A stretch of DNA of 64,000 nt from Gudongella sp046224405 (GTDB lineage Bacteria; Bacillota; Clostridia; Tissierellales; Tissierellaceae). Of the stretch, positions 15,758 through 24,925 are shown piece after piece (position 1 is the stretch's first letter; each line of letters begins with the position of its first letter). Location: NCBI RefSeq assembly GCF_046224405.1, contig NZ_JBJXRK010000007.1:40314-104313 (forward strand), given 5' to 3'. The notes under the pieces were generated by a model. The model was not told the DNA's origin, made no database searches, and saw nothing but the letters and a program-made list of their open reading frames with translations. The translations under genes were made by a program, and so were the position numbers.

Positions 15758-16954
15758 ATGTATGGTATTGTGCTTGAAGGTGGTGGAGCAAAGGGATCCT
15801 ATCAGGCAGGTGCCTATAAGGCAATAAGTGAAAATGGTCTTGGGATATCAGCTGTGGCAGGGACATCCATCGGAGCCTTGAATGGGGCAATGATTGTCCA
15901 GGGTGAGTTTGAGACCTGCATAAATCTGTGGAATGACATTAGATACTCGGATATTATCCGGGATAATGACCAGGAGATAAACAGACTCCTGCATGCAAGG
16001 CCTGACAGGCACACCGTCAAGGTGGTTGCTGATAAGTTGCGGGGAGTTATATGGAACAAGGGCTTTGATATTTCCCCCTTCAAGGAGATGATTGCAAAGC
16101 ATGTAAATGAAGAGGCCATTAGAAGTTCGTCAATTGAATTTGGAATATCAACCTACAACCTTACGGACAGGACCTCCATGGAACTTTTCAAGGAGGATAT
16201 ACCAGAGGGAGAAATGAAGGACTACCTACTGGCATCAGCTTACATGCCATTTTTCAAACTGGAGAAAATTGGGGGCAAGACCCTTTTGGATGGATGGTTT
16301 TCAGACAACCTGCCTTATCATATGCTCCTCCAAAGAGGCTATGAAAATCTTATCATACTTAGGACACATCAAATGGAGCCAGGAGATTTGGATGAATTAA
16401 GTGGCCTTAACCCAATGATAATTTCACCTAGTGAGGATTTGGGCAGAACCTTTGACCTTGATGGCGCGAGAATAAGAAAAAACATGAAAATGGGCTATCT
16501 GGATGCATCAAGAGAAATAAAGGGCCTGGTTGGTAAAAGATATTACATTTTTCCTAAAGATGAAGACTTTTATTTCCAGTATCTTGCAGACATGGGAGAA
16601 CACAAGATCAGAGCCCTGGGAGAGCTGTTGAACATTGACGCAAGCCCCAGCCTGAGTCTATTGTTTGGACAGATTATCCCCAGGCTATGGTCCATGCTGG
16701 ATATTGAAAAGGACCATGATTACCAGTGGTTTGTCATCTCAATACTGGAGCTGGCGCTGACCTATCTTGGAAAGGATCGGTTTGAAATCTACCAGTTCCT
16801 GGACCTAAGGGACTACGTCATATCAAATGGACATAAGCTTCCAAGCCTTGAGGCTACAGTACATGATACGATGATAAACAGATTTGGAAAGCTTGTGCCC
16901 TTCAACAGGGAAGAGATTCTTTTGAGAGCTGCTGGGATAATGCTTACAGATTGA
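15758..16954 (+). CDS. Patatin-like phospholipase
   Basis: The 398-residue protein has the patatin fold landmarks: oxyanion GGGAKG (8-13), nucleophile elbow GTSIG with Ser37, and the catalytic Asp178 in LLDGW, where the third residue is Trp instead of the usual Gly. It likely hydrolyses acyl esters of lipids in the cytoplasm or at the inner membrane face. A roughly 200-residue C-terminal part has no family I recognise. AAGGAGGTGGAGG precedes the ATG. The next gene starts 17 bp after its stop. Confidence 0.88.
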   Translation: MYGIVLEGGGAKGSYQAGAYKAISENGLGISAVAGTSIGALNGAMIVQGEFETCINLWNDIRYSDIIRDNDQEINRLLHARPDRHTVKVVADKLRGVIWNKGFDISPFKEMIAKHVNEEAIRSSSIEFGISTYNLTDRTSMELFKEDIPEGEMKDYLLASAYMPFFKLEKIGGKTLLDGWFSDNLPYHMLLQRGYENLIILRTHQMEPGDLDELSGLNPMIISPSEDLGRTFDLDGARIRKNMKMGYLDASREIKGLVGKRYYIFPKDEDFYFQYLADMGEHKIRALGELLNIDASPSLSLLFGQIIPRLWSMLDIEKDHDYQWFVISILELALTYLGKDRFEIYQFLDLRDYVISNGHKLPSLEATVHDTMINRFGKLVPFNREEILLRAAGIMLTD

Positions 16955-16970
16955 TTTGGAGGATGTTGAA

Positions 16971-17588
16971 TTGATTATAGAAAAATTGACGGAAAAACTC
17001 AAAAACAGAATACCAAAGCCGTTGGATGCAGTTGGCAAGTTCTCGGTTTTGATACCCCTGGTAAAGGTAGACGGCAAGTGGGAAGTGATATACGAGCTTA
17101 GGGCCAGGCACATGAAGACACAGCCTGGAGAGGTTTCTTTCCCTGGAGGCAAGGTGGAAAAAGGGGAAAGCTTCAGGACCACGGCAATCAGGGAGACGGT
17201 TGAGGAGCTGGGCGTTGCGCCTTCAGATATTGAGATACTTGGGGAATTGGATTTTCTGGTATCATATGCCAATTTTACAATTCACTGCTTTCTTGGGGTT
17301 CTTCATGTAGATGACCTGGATAATCTGGAGATAAACCCGGATGAGGTGGATCACATCTTTACGTTGCCGGTTGATTTTCTTCTGGAAACAGAACCGCTTG
17401 CCTATGAACTGTCTCTAAAGACGGAAGACGCGGAGGACTTTCCATATGAGCTGATACCCAGAGGCAGGGAGTACAATTTTCGGGAGGGAAAACACCAGGT
17501 GCTCTTTTACCAGTATGAGGACTATATTGTGTGGGGATTGACCGCCAGGCTTACAAAGCACTTGACAGACATAATACGTGAGCTTTAA
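16971..17588 (+). CDS. NUDIX hydrolase (CoA pyrophosphatase-like)
   Basis: The Nudix box is complete: GGKVEKGESFRTTAIRETVE followed by ELG. The SFPGG context just before it and the length (205 residues) are like NudL/YeaB CoA diphosphatases, though the substrate is inferred. TTG 16971 is chosen as start because GGAGGA (16958-16963) sits 7 nt upstream; a TTG at 16956 would overlap that site. It is probably co-transcribed with the patatin gene. Confidence 0.85.
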   Translation: MIIEKLTEKLKNRIPKPLDAVGKFSVLIPLVKVDGKWEVIYELRARHMKTQPGEVSFPGGKVEKGESFRTTAIRETVEELGVAPSDIEILGELDFLVSYANFTIHCFLGVLHVDDLDNLEINPDEVDHIFTLPVDFLLETEPLAYELSLKTEDAEDFPYELIPRGREYNFREGKHQVLFYQYEDYIVWGLTARLTKHLTDIIREL

Positions 17589-17593
17589 ATTCA

Positions 17594-17636
17594 AAAGGAC
17601 TGAATCTACCCTTAGGTTAGATCAGTCCTTTTTTTG
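17594..17636 (+). terminator. Intrinsic terminator after the NUDIX gene
   Basis: AAGGACTGAATCTA pairs with TAGATCAGTCCTT, with one bulged base, and seven T residues follow. The right arm overlaps the 3' end of the convergent MATE gene. Confidence 0.8.
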
Positions 17637-19005
17637 CTTGTGAATTAAGCTGTCTTATGGAATAAAATACCAGTATTCCTGTAATGAGGGACGCTGTAAA
17701 ATCAGCCAGGGGGCCAGCAATCCAAACACCTCTCAAACCAAAAATGTTTGGTAGTATAAGCAGTGCAGGTATGAGAACCAAAACCTGTCTTGAAAGACTC
17801 AGTAGCATAGCCTGCTTTGGCTTTCCCGTAGCCTGAAAATAAGAGGTGCTTACAATCTGAAAACCAACTATTGGGAACATGAAAAGTAGTGTCTTTATGC
17901 CAGGTACGGCTATGGGAAGCAATCCTGATTGGGCTCCTTCAGCACCAGTGAAAAGCAATATTATTGCATCGGGGAAAAACTGGACAATCAGGAATCCTGT
18001 CGTTGTTATTGCTGTGGCCATCAAAGTGGCATAAAGAAGAGTCTTTTTAACCCGATCATATTGTCTTGCTCCGTAATTGTAGCCCATAATAGGTTGGGAG
18101 CCCTGATTTATTCCAAATACCGGCATCAGTATCATCATGGCAACAGAGTTGATTACTCCCATGCTGGAGGTGGCAAGATCTCCCCCGTGGATCTGAAGAT
18201 TTGTATTATATAGGGCAGTAACCATGCTGGCTGCAATTTGCATGCTAAAGGGTGCGAATCCGTTTCCGAAAATCTTTTTCACATATTCCAGCTTAAGCAA
18301 CAGATATTCCCTTTTCAGGTCAAGGATGCTGCTCCCTGTCAGAAAGTATCTCAATACCCACGTAGCTGAAACAAATTGGGATATGATTGTGGCAAGTGCA
18401 GCTCCTTGTACGCCCATGTTGAAGACAAAGATGAAAAGAGGATCCAGGAGCATGTTGAGTCCAGCACCTATGAGCATTGTCATCATTGCTATCTTGGGAT
18501 TTCCTTCCCCTCTTATAAAATTGTTCATTCCAAAGCCTATTGCCTGAAAGGGTGCACCCAGAAGGATGACTCTCATGTAATCCATTGAATACATTATGTT
18601 TGAGTCACTGGCACCAAAAGTCCTGAGAAGGGGTTCCAGGAACAATAACCCTGCTGCTCCCAACAGGATCCCAATTATGATAAGTAGCATAAGTGAGTTG
18701 CTTGCTATCTTGTCTGCCTCATCCTTTTTACCTTCTCCCAGTCTGATTGAAACCAGTGTGTTCCCGCCGATTCCCACAAGCATTGAAAAAGCCATCAGTA
18801 TAAGCATTATTGGCATTCCTATGTATATTCCGCCAATGGCTATGCTATTTACGCCACGGCCAATAAAAATCCTGTCAACAATATTGTAAAGGGCATTCAC
18901 CATCATGCCCACTATGGCAGGAATTGAAAATCTCAGAAGCAGACTCCATATTGGCTCATTTCCAAGCCTTAAAGCCCTTTGGCTATTTGTCTTGTTCTTA
19001 TCCAT
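17617..19005 (-). CDS. MATE family efflux transporter
   Basis: The 462-residue protein has twelve hydrophobic segments in two homologous halves, with the N-terminal motif FSIPAIVGMMVNALYNIVDRIFIG and the internal GINQGSQPIMGYNYGA typical of the NorM/DinF-type MATE family. These export cationic compounds using Na+ or H+ gradients. The substrate is unknown. The stop codon lies within the terminator of the opposing NUDIX gene. Confidence 0.92.
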   Translation of the reverse strand: MDKNKTNSQRALRLGNEPIWSLLLRFSIPAIVGMMVNALYNIVDRIFIGRGVNSIAIGGIYIGMPIMLILMAFSMLVGIGGNTLVSIRLGEGKKDEADKIASNSLMLLIIIGILLGAAGLLFLEPLLRTFGASDSNIMYSMDYMRVILLGAPFQAIGFGMNNFIRGEGNPKIAMMTMLIGAGLNMLLDPLFIFVFNMGVQGAALATIISQFVSATWVLRYFLTGSSILDLKREYLLLKLEYVKKIFGNGFAPFSMQIAASMVTALYNTNLQIHGGDLATSSMGVINSVAMMILMPVFGINQGSQPIMGYNYGARQYDRVKKTLLYATLMATAITTTGFLIVQFFPDAIILLFTGAEGAQSGLLPIAVPGIKTLLFMFPIVGFQIVSTSYFQATGKPKQAMLLSLSRQVLVLIPALLILPNIFGLRGVWIAGPLADFTASLITGILVFYSIRQLNSQAKKGLI

Positions 19006-19076
19006 ATCAGCACCCTCTGTTCATGCCCCTCCAAAAAGTGAAGGAGCTATATTTATAGCTTGATTATCATTAGATA

Positions 19077-19105
19077 ATTATACTACATTACACGCATATT
19101 ACCAA
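19077..19105 (-). promoter_or_regulatory. Promoter for the MATE transporter
   Basis: On the minus strand, TTGGTA (19105-19100) and a perfect TATAAT (19082-19077) are separated by 17 bp, 72 bp upstream of the start codon. Confidence 0.6.
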
Positions 19106-19205
19106 CACCAACCGGTTTTCTTTGACTTTTATCTGTTGACTTGATAAATTAAAAGTAAAGAGTAAGGAGTATAAATACTGCAACTGATTTTTAGGGAGGA
19201 CTTTA

Positions 19206-21086
19206 ATGGCAAATAAAGACAGGGACTTTATAGTGGAATCCAATAGAAGAAGCTTGGCCTACGGAATAAACCCTAATCAGAGAAAGAGCAAGAGAATTCT
19301 GTCGCAAAAGGAGCTAAATGGTCTGATAACAAACAACCATAGGCTGATATCGGTTTCAGAGCCATTTATCAATCAACTCTACTCCTTTGTGAAGGATTCT
19401 GAATTTCTGGTTATACTAACTGATAGGGAAGGTTGTATACTGAATATAACAGGTAATGAGGACATGCTGCAAAAAGCCCACGAAACCTGGTTGGTGCCTG
19501 GAGCCTATATGAGTGAGGAGGATGCTGGTACAAATGGCATGGGTACATCCATCAAGGAGGGCTACCCCCTTCAGGTGACAGGGGAGGAACACGTTCTTAG
19601 AATCCTTCAGAACTGGACATGCTCAGGTGCTCCCATACGAGATAATGAAGGGACTATTATCGGGTGCATTGATTTGACCGGTAGCATGGAGCTGGTCAAT
19701 TCCCATACCCTTGGGATGGTTGCCGCAGCAGCCTCGGCAATTGAATATATGATCAGACATATCGATTGCTCGGATCTGCATGAAAAGATGGAACGATACC
19801 TGGATACGATCATCAATTCCCTGCCGTCCGGGATTTTCACAGTGGATATGTATGGAAAGGTTGTCCTGGCAAATGATTATACATTTAGGATATTGGGTTA
19901 TTCAAAGGAAGAGTTCAATGGAGTAACTGGAATGGAGCTATTTCCTGACTGGAAGGACATCGTTCACAGGATCGAAAATGGTGAAAGCATTTACCAGGAG
20001 GATGTATACATCAATCTTGCCACCAACAAAAATGAGGTAAACCTCAGTGCATATCCCGTAATGGGTGAGGGCGGTATTCCCTATGAGATTGTTTTTGTCG
20101 TCAAGGATGTCAAGAAAATGAGAAAGCTTGCCAACAAGGTTACCGGCTCACGAGCCGTATACACATTTGAAAAGGTGATAGGAGAGGATCCGGATTTTCT
20201 TAGGGTAATTGAGTTTGCAAGGAAAGTTGCGGACTCCAAATCTACAGTTTTGATAATGGGAGAAAGTGGTACGGGTAAGGAAATATTTGCCCAGTCCATT
20301 CAGAATGAAAGTGATAGGAAAAATGAGCCTTTTGTGGCACTTAACTGTGGAGCAATTCCAAAGAATCTCATCGAATCTGAGCTATTTGGATATGTTGGTG
20401 GAGCATTTACAGGTGCAAAAACGGAGGGACAGCCGGGAAAATTCGAAATTGCCGATGGGGGAACCTTGTTTCTGGATGAAATTGGAGAAATGCCTTATGA
20501 GCTTCAGACCAGGCTTCTCCGAGTAATAGAGGAAGGTAACGTCCGTAGAGTTGGGGGATCAATTGAAATACCCGTTGACGTAAGGATAATTGCAGCCACA
20601 AACAAGAATCTCCGGGAGGAGGTTGACAGGGGAAACTTCAGGAAGGACCTTTATTACAGGCTAAACGTTCTTCCATTGAGGTTGCCTCCTCTGAGAGAAA
20701 GACCTGGGGATATTCCACTGCTTTTTGATTTTTTCATGAATCGCAAGGCCAGAAGGCTAAGCAAGAAGCCGGTGCACGTACCGGATTACTACATGGAAAT
20801 GCTAAAAGATCACGATTGGCCCGGCAATATTAGGGAACTGGAGAATCTGGTGGAGTTGATAATCAATACTGAATCACTGCCCACGGACAGCTTCCATAAG
20901 CAAGAACCCACAGCAACCGCTGCAAAGGTGGCTGAAGACCTGACGCTGGAGGACATGGAGTCCTACCATATCAAGAGGATTTTAAGGAAATATGAAGGAA
21001 ATATAACCTTGGCCGCAAAAAAACTTGGTATCGGCAGAAACACCTTATATAGGAAAATCGAAAAATACGGCATAAACGCTCCATAA
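19206..21086 (+). CDS. Sigma-54-dependent transcriptional activator (GAF-PAS-AAA-Fis)
   Basis: The 626-residue AcoR-like protein has a GAF-type sensor region (about 50-195, with EEDAGTNGMGTSI), a PAS domain (about 200-310), an AAA+ domain with Walker A GESGTGKE, the sigma-54-contacting loop GAFTGA, Walker B GGTLFLDEIGE, and a C-terminal Fis-type helix-turn-helix (NITLAAKKLGIGRNTLYRKI). GGGAGG precedes the ATG. The next gene has a textbook -24/-12 promoter, so this activator almost surely controls the aldehyde oxidoreductase. The ligand is unknown; an aldehyde, alcohol or related metabolite would fit. Confidence 0.94.
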   Translation: MANKDRDFIVESNRRSLAYGINPNQRKSKRILSQKELNGLITNNHRLISVSEPFINQLYSFVKDSEFLVILTDREGCILNITGNEDMLQKAHETWLVPGAYMSEEDAGTNGMGTSIKEGYPLQVTGEEHVLRILQNWTCSGAPIRDNEGTIIGCIDLTGSMELVNSHTLGMVAAAASAIEYMIRHIDCSDLHEKMERYLDTIINSLPSGIFTVDMYGKVVLANDYTFRILGYSKEEFNGVTGMELFPDWKDIVHRIENGESIYQEDVYINLATNKNEVNLSAYPVMGEGGIPYEIVFVVKDVKKMRKLANKVTGSRAVYTFEKVIGEDPDFLRVIEFARKVADSKSTVLIMGESGTGKEIFAQSIQNESDRKNEPFVALNCGAIPKNLIESELFGYVGGAFTGAKTEGQPGKFEIADGGTLFLDEIGEMPYELQTRLLRVIEEGNVRRVGGSIEIPVDVRIIAATNKNLREEVDRGNFRKDLYYRLNVLPLRLPPLRERPGDIPLLFDFFMNRKARRLSKKPVHVPDYYMEMLKDHDWPGNIRELENLVELIINTESLPTDSFHKQEPTATAAKVAEDLTLEDMESYHIKRILRKYEGNITLAAKKLGIGRNTLYRKIEKYGINAP

Positions 21087-21102
21087 TGAAACAGTGATCT
21101 AT

Positions 21103-21167
21103 TGTGGAACAGCAAAATATGCCAATTATTGCTCCAATATGGAACGACGCTTCCTGTCAGATGACAG
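21103..21167. promoter_or_regulatory. Candidate upstream activator sites
   Basis: TGGAAC occurs twice (21105-21110 and 21140-21145) in similar flanks, 35 bp apart, and a perfect dyad CTGTCA-GA-TGACAG lies at 21154-21167. They sit 70-135 bp upstream of the -24/-12 promoter, where sigma-54 activators normally bind. Assignment to the adjacent activator is inference. Confidence 0.4.
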
Positions 21168-21210
21168 CTGAGAAGCTTGAATTATTAGAATAGTTAAAAA
21201 ATAGCCATTG

Positions 21211-21242
21211 TGCCAACTTCTTTCATCGGGAAAAAGTTGGCA
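21211..21242. repeat. Perfect 9-bp inverted repeat over the -24 element
   Basis: TGCCAACTT (21211-21219) and AAGTTGGCA (21234-21242) are exact complements with a 14-bp spacer. The right arm contains the GG of the sigma-54 -24 box, so a protein bound here would block or modulate promoter access. Confidence 0.6.
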
Positions 21243-21253
21243 TAAATTTTGCA
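21238..21253 (+). promoter_or_regulatory. Sigma-54 (-24/-12) promoter of the aldehyde oxidoreductase
   Basis: TGGCATAAATTTTGCA fits the consensus TGGCACG-N4-TTGCW at the key GG and GC dinucleotides, with the required 12-bp register between them. It lies about 50 bp upstream of the start codon and next to a sigma-54 activator gene. Confidence 0.88.
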
Positions 21254-21300
21254 ACTAATTATAGGTGGTAGCAAAGAAAAAAGAAGGAGGATGGATACAT

Positions 21301-23091
21301 ATGTATGGTTACAATGGTAAAATTCTTAGAGTGAATCTGACAGATGGAACATGGAAAACTGAAGACCTGGACCTGGAAATGGCAAAAAAATTCATCGGTG
21401 GTAGAGGACTAGGAACCAAGATGATGATGGATGAGGTTGATCCAAAGGTGGATCCGTTGAGTCCTGAAAACAAGCTATTTGTGGTTACTGGCCCGATGAC
21501 TGGAAACCCTGTTGCGACAGGTGGAAGGTACATGGTTGTAACTAAATCACCCCTTTCAAACACAATTGCATCCTCAAACTCAGGAGGTAAATGGGGAGCG
21601 GAGTTTAAGTTTGCTGGTTGGGACATAATAGCCTTTGAAGGAAAAGCTGAAGAGCCTGTCTATCTAAGTATTGAGGATGACAAGGTTGAGATTCTTTCAG
21701 CTGCTGACATTTGGGGAACTACAGTTTCAAACACCACCAAGAAGCTGGAGGAGAAGCATGCAGATGGTTGTAAAGTACTTGCGATAGGACCTGGTGGAGA
21801 AAATCTTTCACATATTGCTGCAATAATGAACGACGAGGACAGAGCGGCAGGCAGATCAGGAGTAGGAGCTGTAATGGGTTCCAAGAACCTTAAGGCAATC
21901 GTTGTCAAGGGGTCCGGAAAGCCTGATGTACCTGATCAAGACAGGGTCAAGGAACTGAACAAGAAGCAATTGGCTAAAATAAAGGAAAATGGAGTAACAG
22001 GAGAGGGACTTCCTACCTATGGTACTGCAGTACTTGTAAACATACTGAACGAGCTGGGATCACTTCCAACAAACAACTTCCAGGAAGCCCAATTTGACAA
22101 GGCTGACGAAATAAGTGGAGAGACCTTGGCGGACAAATACCTTATCAAGAGAACAGCATGCTACAGATGCCCAATCGGCTGCGGAAGATACGTTAAGTCA
22201 GGAGATTGGGAAGGTGGAGGACCTGAGTATGAGACTCTATGGTCATTCGGATCAGACTGTGGAATCAGCGATATGGATTCAATCATCATGGCCAACTATT
22301 GGTGCAATGAAATGGGAATCGACACCATTTCAGCCGGTGCAACAATAGCAGCTGCAATTGAGCTGTATCAGAAAGGACATATCAAGGATGACGAGCTTGA
22401 CGGACTTAAACTTGAGTTTGGAAATGGAACAGACATAGCTGAATGGGTTAAGAGAATGGGCTATGGTCAGGGACTTGGTGCGAAAATGGCAAAAGGATCA
22501 TACAGATTGACAGAAGGCTACGGAGTGCCTGAATTGTCAATGACTGTTAAGAAGCTTGAGATGCCAGCCTATGACCCAAGAGGAATAATGGGAATTGGTC
22601 TTAACTACGCAACAAGCAACAGAGGAGGCTGTCACGTTAGAGGCTATACAATATCTCCAGAGATACTGGGACTTCCTGAGCAGCTAGACAGATTTGATGT
22701 CAAGAGCAAGCCAAGCTGGGTTAAGATATTCCAGGATCTAACAGCTACAATAGACTCCCTTGGAGTTTGCCTGTTTACATCATTTGCACTGGGTGCGGAT
22801 GACTACGCAGAGATGTACAATGTTATAGCTGGAACAGACTTTACTGGAAAAGATTTACTGGCAATTGGAGACAGAATCTACAACATAGAGAAGCAGTTCA
22901 ACCTTCTTGCGGGAGTTACTCCAGCTGAAGACACACTGCCAAAGAGACTTCTTGAGGATCCAATTCCTGAAGGTCCAAGCAAGGGCTGGGTAAACAAGCT
23001 TGATGAAATGCTTGGAGAATACTATAAGGAAAGAGGCTGGGGTGAGGATGGAATTCCTACCGAAGCTAAACTGAAGGAACTGGGATTGTAA
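21301..23091 (+). CDS. aor: Aldehyde:ferredoxin oxidoreductase, tungsten pterin enzyme
   Basis: AOR oxidises aldehydes to carboxylic acids with ferredoxin, or runs in reverse. The 596-residue protein matches the family in length and order; the [4Fe-4S] cysteines are C287, C290, C294 (ACYRCPIGC) and C490 (LGVCLF). The pterin-binding segments GGRGLGTKMM and RYMVVTKSPLS are present. ATG 21301 follows AAGGAGG; an upstream in-frame start at 21265 lacks such a site. A MoaD-like gene overlaps its stop by 1 bp. Expression should depend on sigma-54 and the upstream activator. Tungsten rather than molybdenum is family knowledge, not visible here. Confidence 0.95.
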   Translation: MYGYNGKILRVNLTDGTWKTEDLDLEMAKKFIGGRGLGTKMMMDEVDPKVDPLSPENKLFVVTGPMTGNPVATGGRYMVVTKSPLSNTIASSNSGGKWGAEFKFAGWDIIAFEGKAEEPVYLSIEDDKVEILSAADIWGTTVSNTTKKLEEKHADGCKVLAIGPGGENLSHIAAIMNDEDRAAGRSGVGAVMGSKNLKAIVVKGSGKPDVPDQDRVKELNKKQLAKIKENGVTGEGLPTYGTAVLVNILNELGSLPTNNFQEAQFDKADEISGETLADKYLIKRTACYRCPIGCGRYVKSGDWEGGGPEYETLWSFGSDCGISDMDSIIMANYWCNEMGIDTISAGATIAAAIELYQKGHIKDDELDGLKLEFGNGTDIAEWVKRMGYGQGLGAKMAKGSYRLTEGYGVPELSMTVKKLEMPAYDPRGIMGIGLNYATSNRGGCHVRGYTISPEILGLPEQLDRFDVKSKPSWVKIFQDLTATIDSLGVCLFTSFALGADDYAEMYNVIAGTDFTGKDLLAIGDRIYNIEKQFNLLAGVTPAEDTLPKRLLEDPIPEGPSKGWVNKLDEMLGEYYKERGWGEDGIPTEAKLKELGL

Positions 23092-23318
23092 TGATAAAGG
23101 TTGAGGTCAGATATTTTGCCACACTCAGAATTGATGACAAGAAGAAGGAAACTCTGGAGGTAGCGGAAGATACAAGTGTGGATAGCCTTCTTGATCAGGT
23201 TGGAGTAGATCTTGAGGATGTAGCAATTCTTCTGGTAAACGGAATAAGAACACCTCCTGAGAGCAAATTGAAGGACGGGGATGTAGTGTCCCTTTTCCCT
23301 CCTGTTGGAGGGGGATAA
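23091..23318 (+). CDS. MoaD/ThiS family sulfur carrier protein
   Basis: The 75-residue ubiquitin-like protein (KVEVRYFATLR at the start) ends in PPVGGG, the C-terminal Gly-Gly that is adenylated and thiocarboxylated to donate sulfur to molybdopterin. The ATG overlaps the AOR stop (TAATG), so both are made from one transcript, a common arrangement for AOR-associated MoaD proteins. The exact acceptor enzyme is not encoded in the window. Confidence 0.9.
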   Translation: MIKVEVRYFATLRIDDKKKETLEVAEDTSVDSLLDQVGVDLEDVAILLVNGIRTPPESKLKDGDVVSLFPPVGGG

Positions 23319-23319
23319 G

Positions 23320-23347
23320 AGGAAGCCTGAAGGGGCTTCTTCTTTTT
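23320..23347 (+). terminator. Intrinsic terminator after the moaD-like gene
   Basis: AGGAAGCC (23320-23327) pairs with GGCTTCTT (23334-23341), and a T run follows. It closes the sigma-54 operon before glpK. Confidence 0.65.
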
Positions 23348-23389
23348 GTGGAAAAATTTCACGGAAAACAATGAAATCATCCAGATTAT

Positions 23390-23398
23390 TGATATAAT
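23390..23398 (+). promoter_or_regulatory. Extended -10 promoter for glpK
   Basis: TG-A-TATAAT is an extended -10 element 28 bp upstream of the glpK start; no good -35 box is visible. Confidence 0.5.
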
Positions 23399-23425
23399 TA
23401 ACAAAAGGGCAAAGAGGTGAGCGCA

Positions 23426-24925
23426 ATGGGTAAGGATTATATCCTCGCATTGGACCAGGGTACAACAAGTTCAAGAGCTATACTGTTTGACAAGGAAGGT
23501 AAAATCTTTGGAATGGCACAAAAGGAGTTTAAGCAGTTCTACCCTCAGGAAGCCTGGGTTGAACACGACCCCATGGAAATTTGGGGGACTCAGTCAGGTG
23601 TAATAAGGGAGGTTATGGACAGTGCTTCCGTAACCCCTGATGAAATTGCCGCCATAGGGATAACAAATCAGAGGGAAACCACTATAGTATGGGATAAGAA
23701 AACGGGAAGGCCGGTCTACAACGCCATTGTGTGGCAATGTAGAAGGACTGCCGGGTATTGCGAAGAGCTGAAGAAGAGGGGACTTTCAGATTATGTTAGA
23801 AAGAATACAGGACTCCTCATTGATGCATATTTTTCTGGAACCAAGATTCAATGGATTCTTGACAATGTTAAGGGTGCAAGGGGAAAGGCGGAAAAGGGAG
23901 ACCTGATTTTTGGAACTGTAGATACTTGGCTCCTTTGGAACCTGACAGGGGGAAAGGTCCATAAGACCGATTACTCAAATGCGTCCAGAACCATGCTCTA
24001 CAACATAAGAAGTCTGGAGTGGGATAGGAAACTTCTTGATGAGTTGAACATACCGGCAGAGATGCTACCGCAGGTAATGGATTCATCTGGTATATTCGGT
24101 TATACGGATGAGAAGGGCTTTGGTGCAAGGATTCCAATTGGAGGAATTGCAGGGGACCAGCAGTCAGCACTTTTTGGACAGGCCTGCTTTGAGAAGGGAA
24201 TGGTCAAGAATACCTACGGAACAGGCTGCTTTATGCTTATGAACACAGGTGAAGAGCCAATAGAATCAGACAGAGGTCTTATAACAACCATTGCCTGGGG
24301 AATCGATGGCAAGGTGACCTATGCATTGGAGGGGAGCATCTTTGTTGCAGGCGCCGTGGTTCAGTGGCTTAGGGACGGCCTTAAGCTTATCCGTAGCGCA
24401 GCGGAATCCGAGGAACTTGCCTCTAGGGTAAAGAGTACCAATGGTGTTTTTATGGTACCGGCATTTGTTGGAATTGGAGCGCCCCATTGGGACATGTATG
24501 CAAGAGGTACAATTGTGGGCATGACAAGGGACACAACAGCTGACCACATCGTAAGGGCGGCACTTGAGTCAATAGCATATCAGACAAGGGATGTGCTTGA
24601 GGCGATGGAAAAGGATTCTGGTATTTCCTTGAAGACCCTTAGGGTGGATGGTGGAGCCGTGGAGAACAACTTCCTCATGCAGTTTCAGTCAGACATTCTG
24701 AATCTGGATGTGGAAAGACCAGTTACAAGGGAGACTACGGCACTTGGTGCAGCATATCTTGCAGGTCTGGCAGTGGGATACTGGTCCGATAAGGATGAGA
24801 TTGTAAACAACTGGAATCTTGACAGGAGATATGTCCCATCCATGGATGAAGTGGAACGAGCCAATTTATACAGTCGCTGGAAGAAGGCTGTTGAAAGGTC
24901 ACTTGGTTGGAAAGGAGAAGACTGA
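23426..24925 (+). CDS. glpK: Glycerol kinase
   Basis: GlpK phosphorylates glycerol to glycerol-3-phosphate. The 499-residue protein is full length for the family and has the FGGY-kinase landmarks ILALDQGTTSSRAILFD, the TNQRETT loop, GTVDTWLLWNLTGG and the C-terminal TTALGAAYLAGLA. The start at ATG 23426 follows AAAGAGG; a GTG at 23417 is also in frame but sits on that site. No glpF or glpD is near; the next gene overlaps its stop and is unrelated in function. Confidence 0.96.
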   Translation: MGKDYILALDQGTTSSRAILFDKEGKIFGMAQKEFKQFYPQEAWVEHDPMEIWGTQSGVIREVMDSASVTPDEIAAIGITNQRETTIVWDKKTGRPVYNAIVWQCRRTAGYCEELKKRGLSDYVRKNTGLLIDAYFSGTKIQWILDNVKGARGKAEKGDLIFGTVDTWLLWNLTGGKVHKTDYSNASRTMLYNIRSLEWDRKLLDELNIPAEMLPQVMDSSGIFGYTDEKGFGARIPIGGIAGDQQSALFGQACFEKGMVKNTYGTGCFMLMNTGEEPIESDRGLITTIAWGIDGKVTYALEGSIFVAGAVVQWLRDGLKLIRSAAESEELASRVKSTNGVFMVPAFVGIGAPHWDMYARGTIVGMTRDTTADHIVRAALESIAYQTRDVLEAMEKDSGISLKTLRVDGGAVENNFLMQFQSDILNLDVERPVTRETTALGAAYLAGLAVGYWSDKDEIVNNWNLDRRYVPSMDEVERANLYSRWKKAVERSLGWKGED

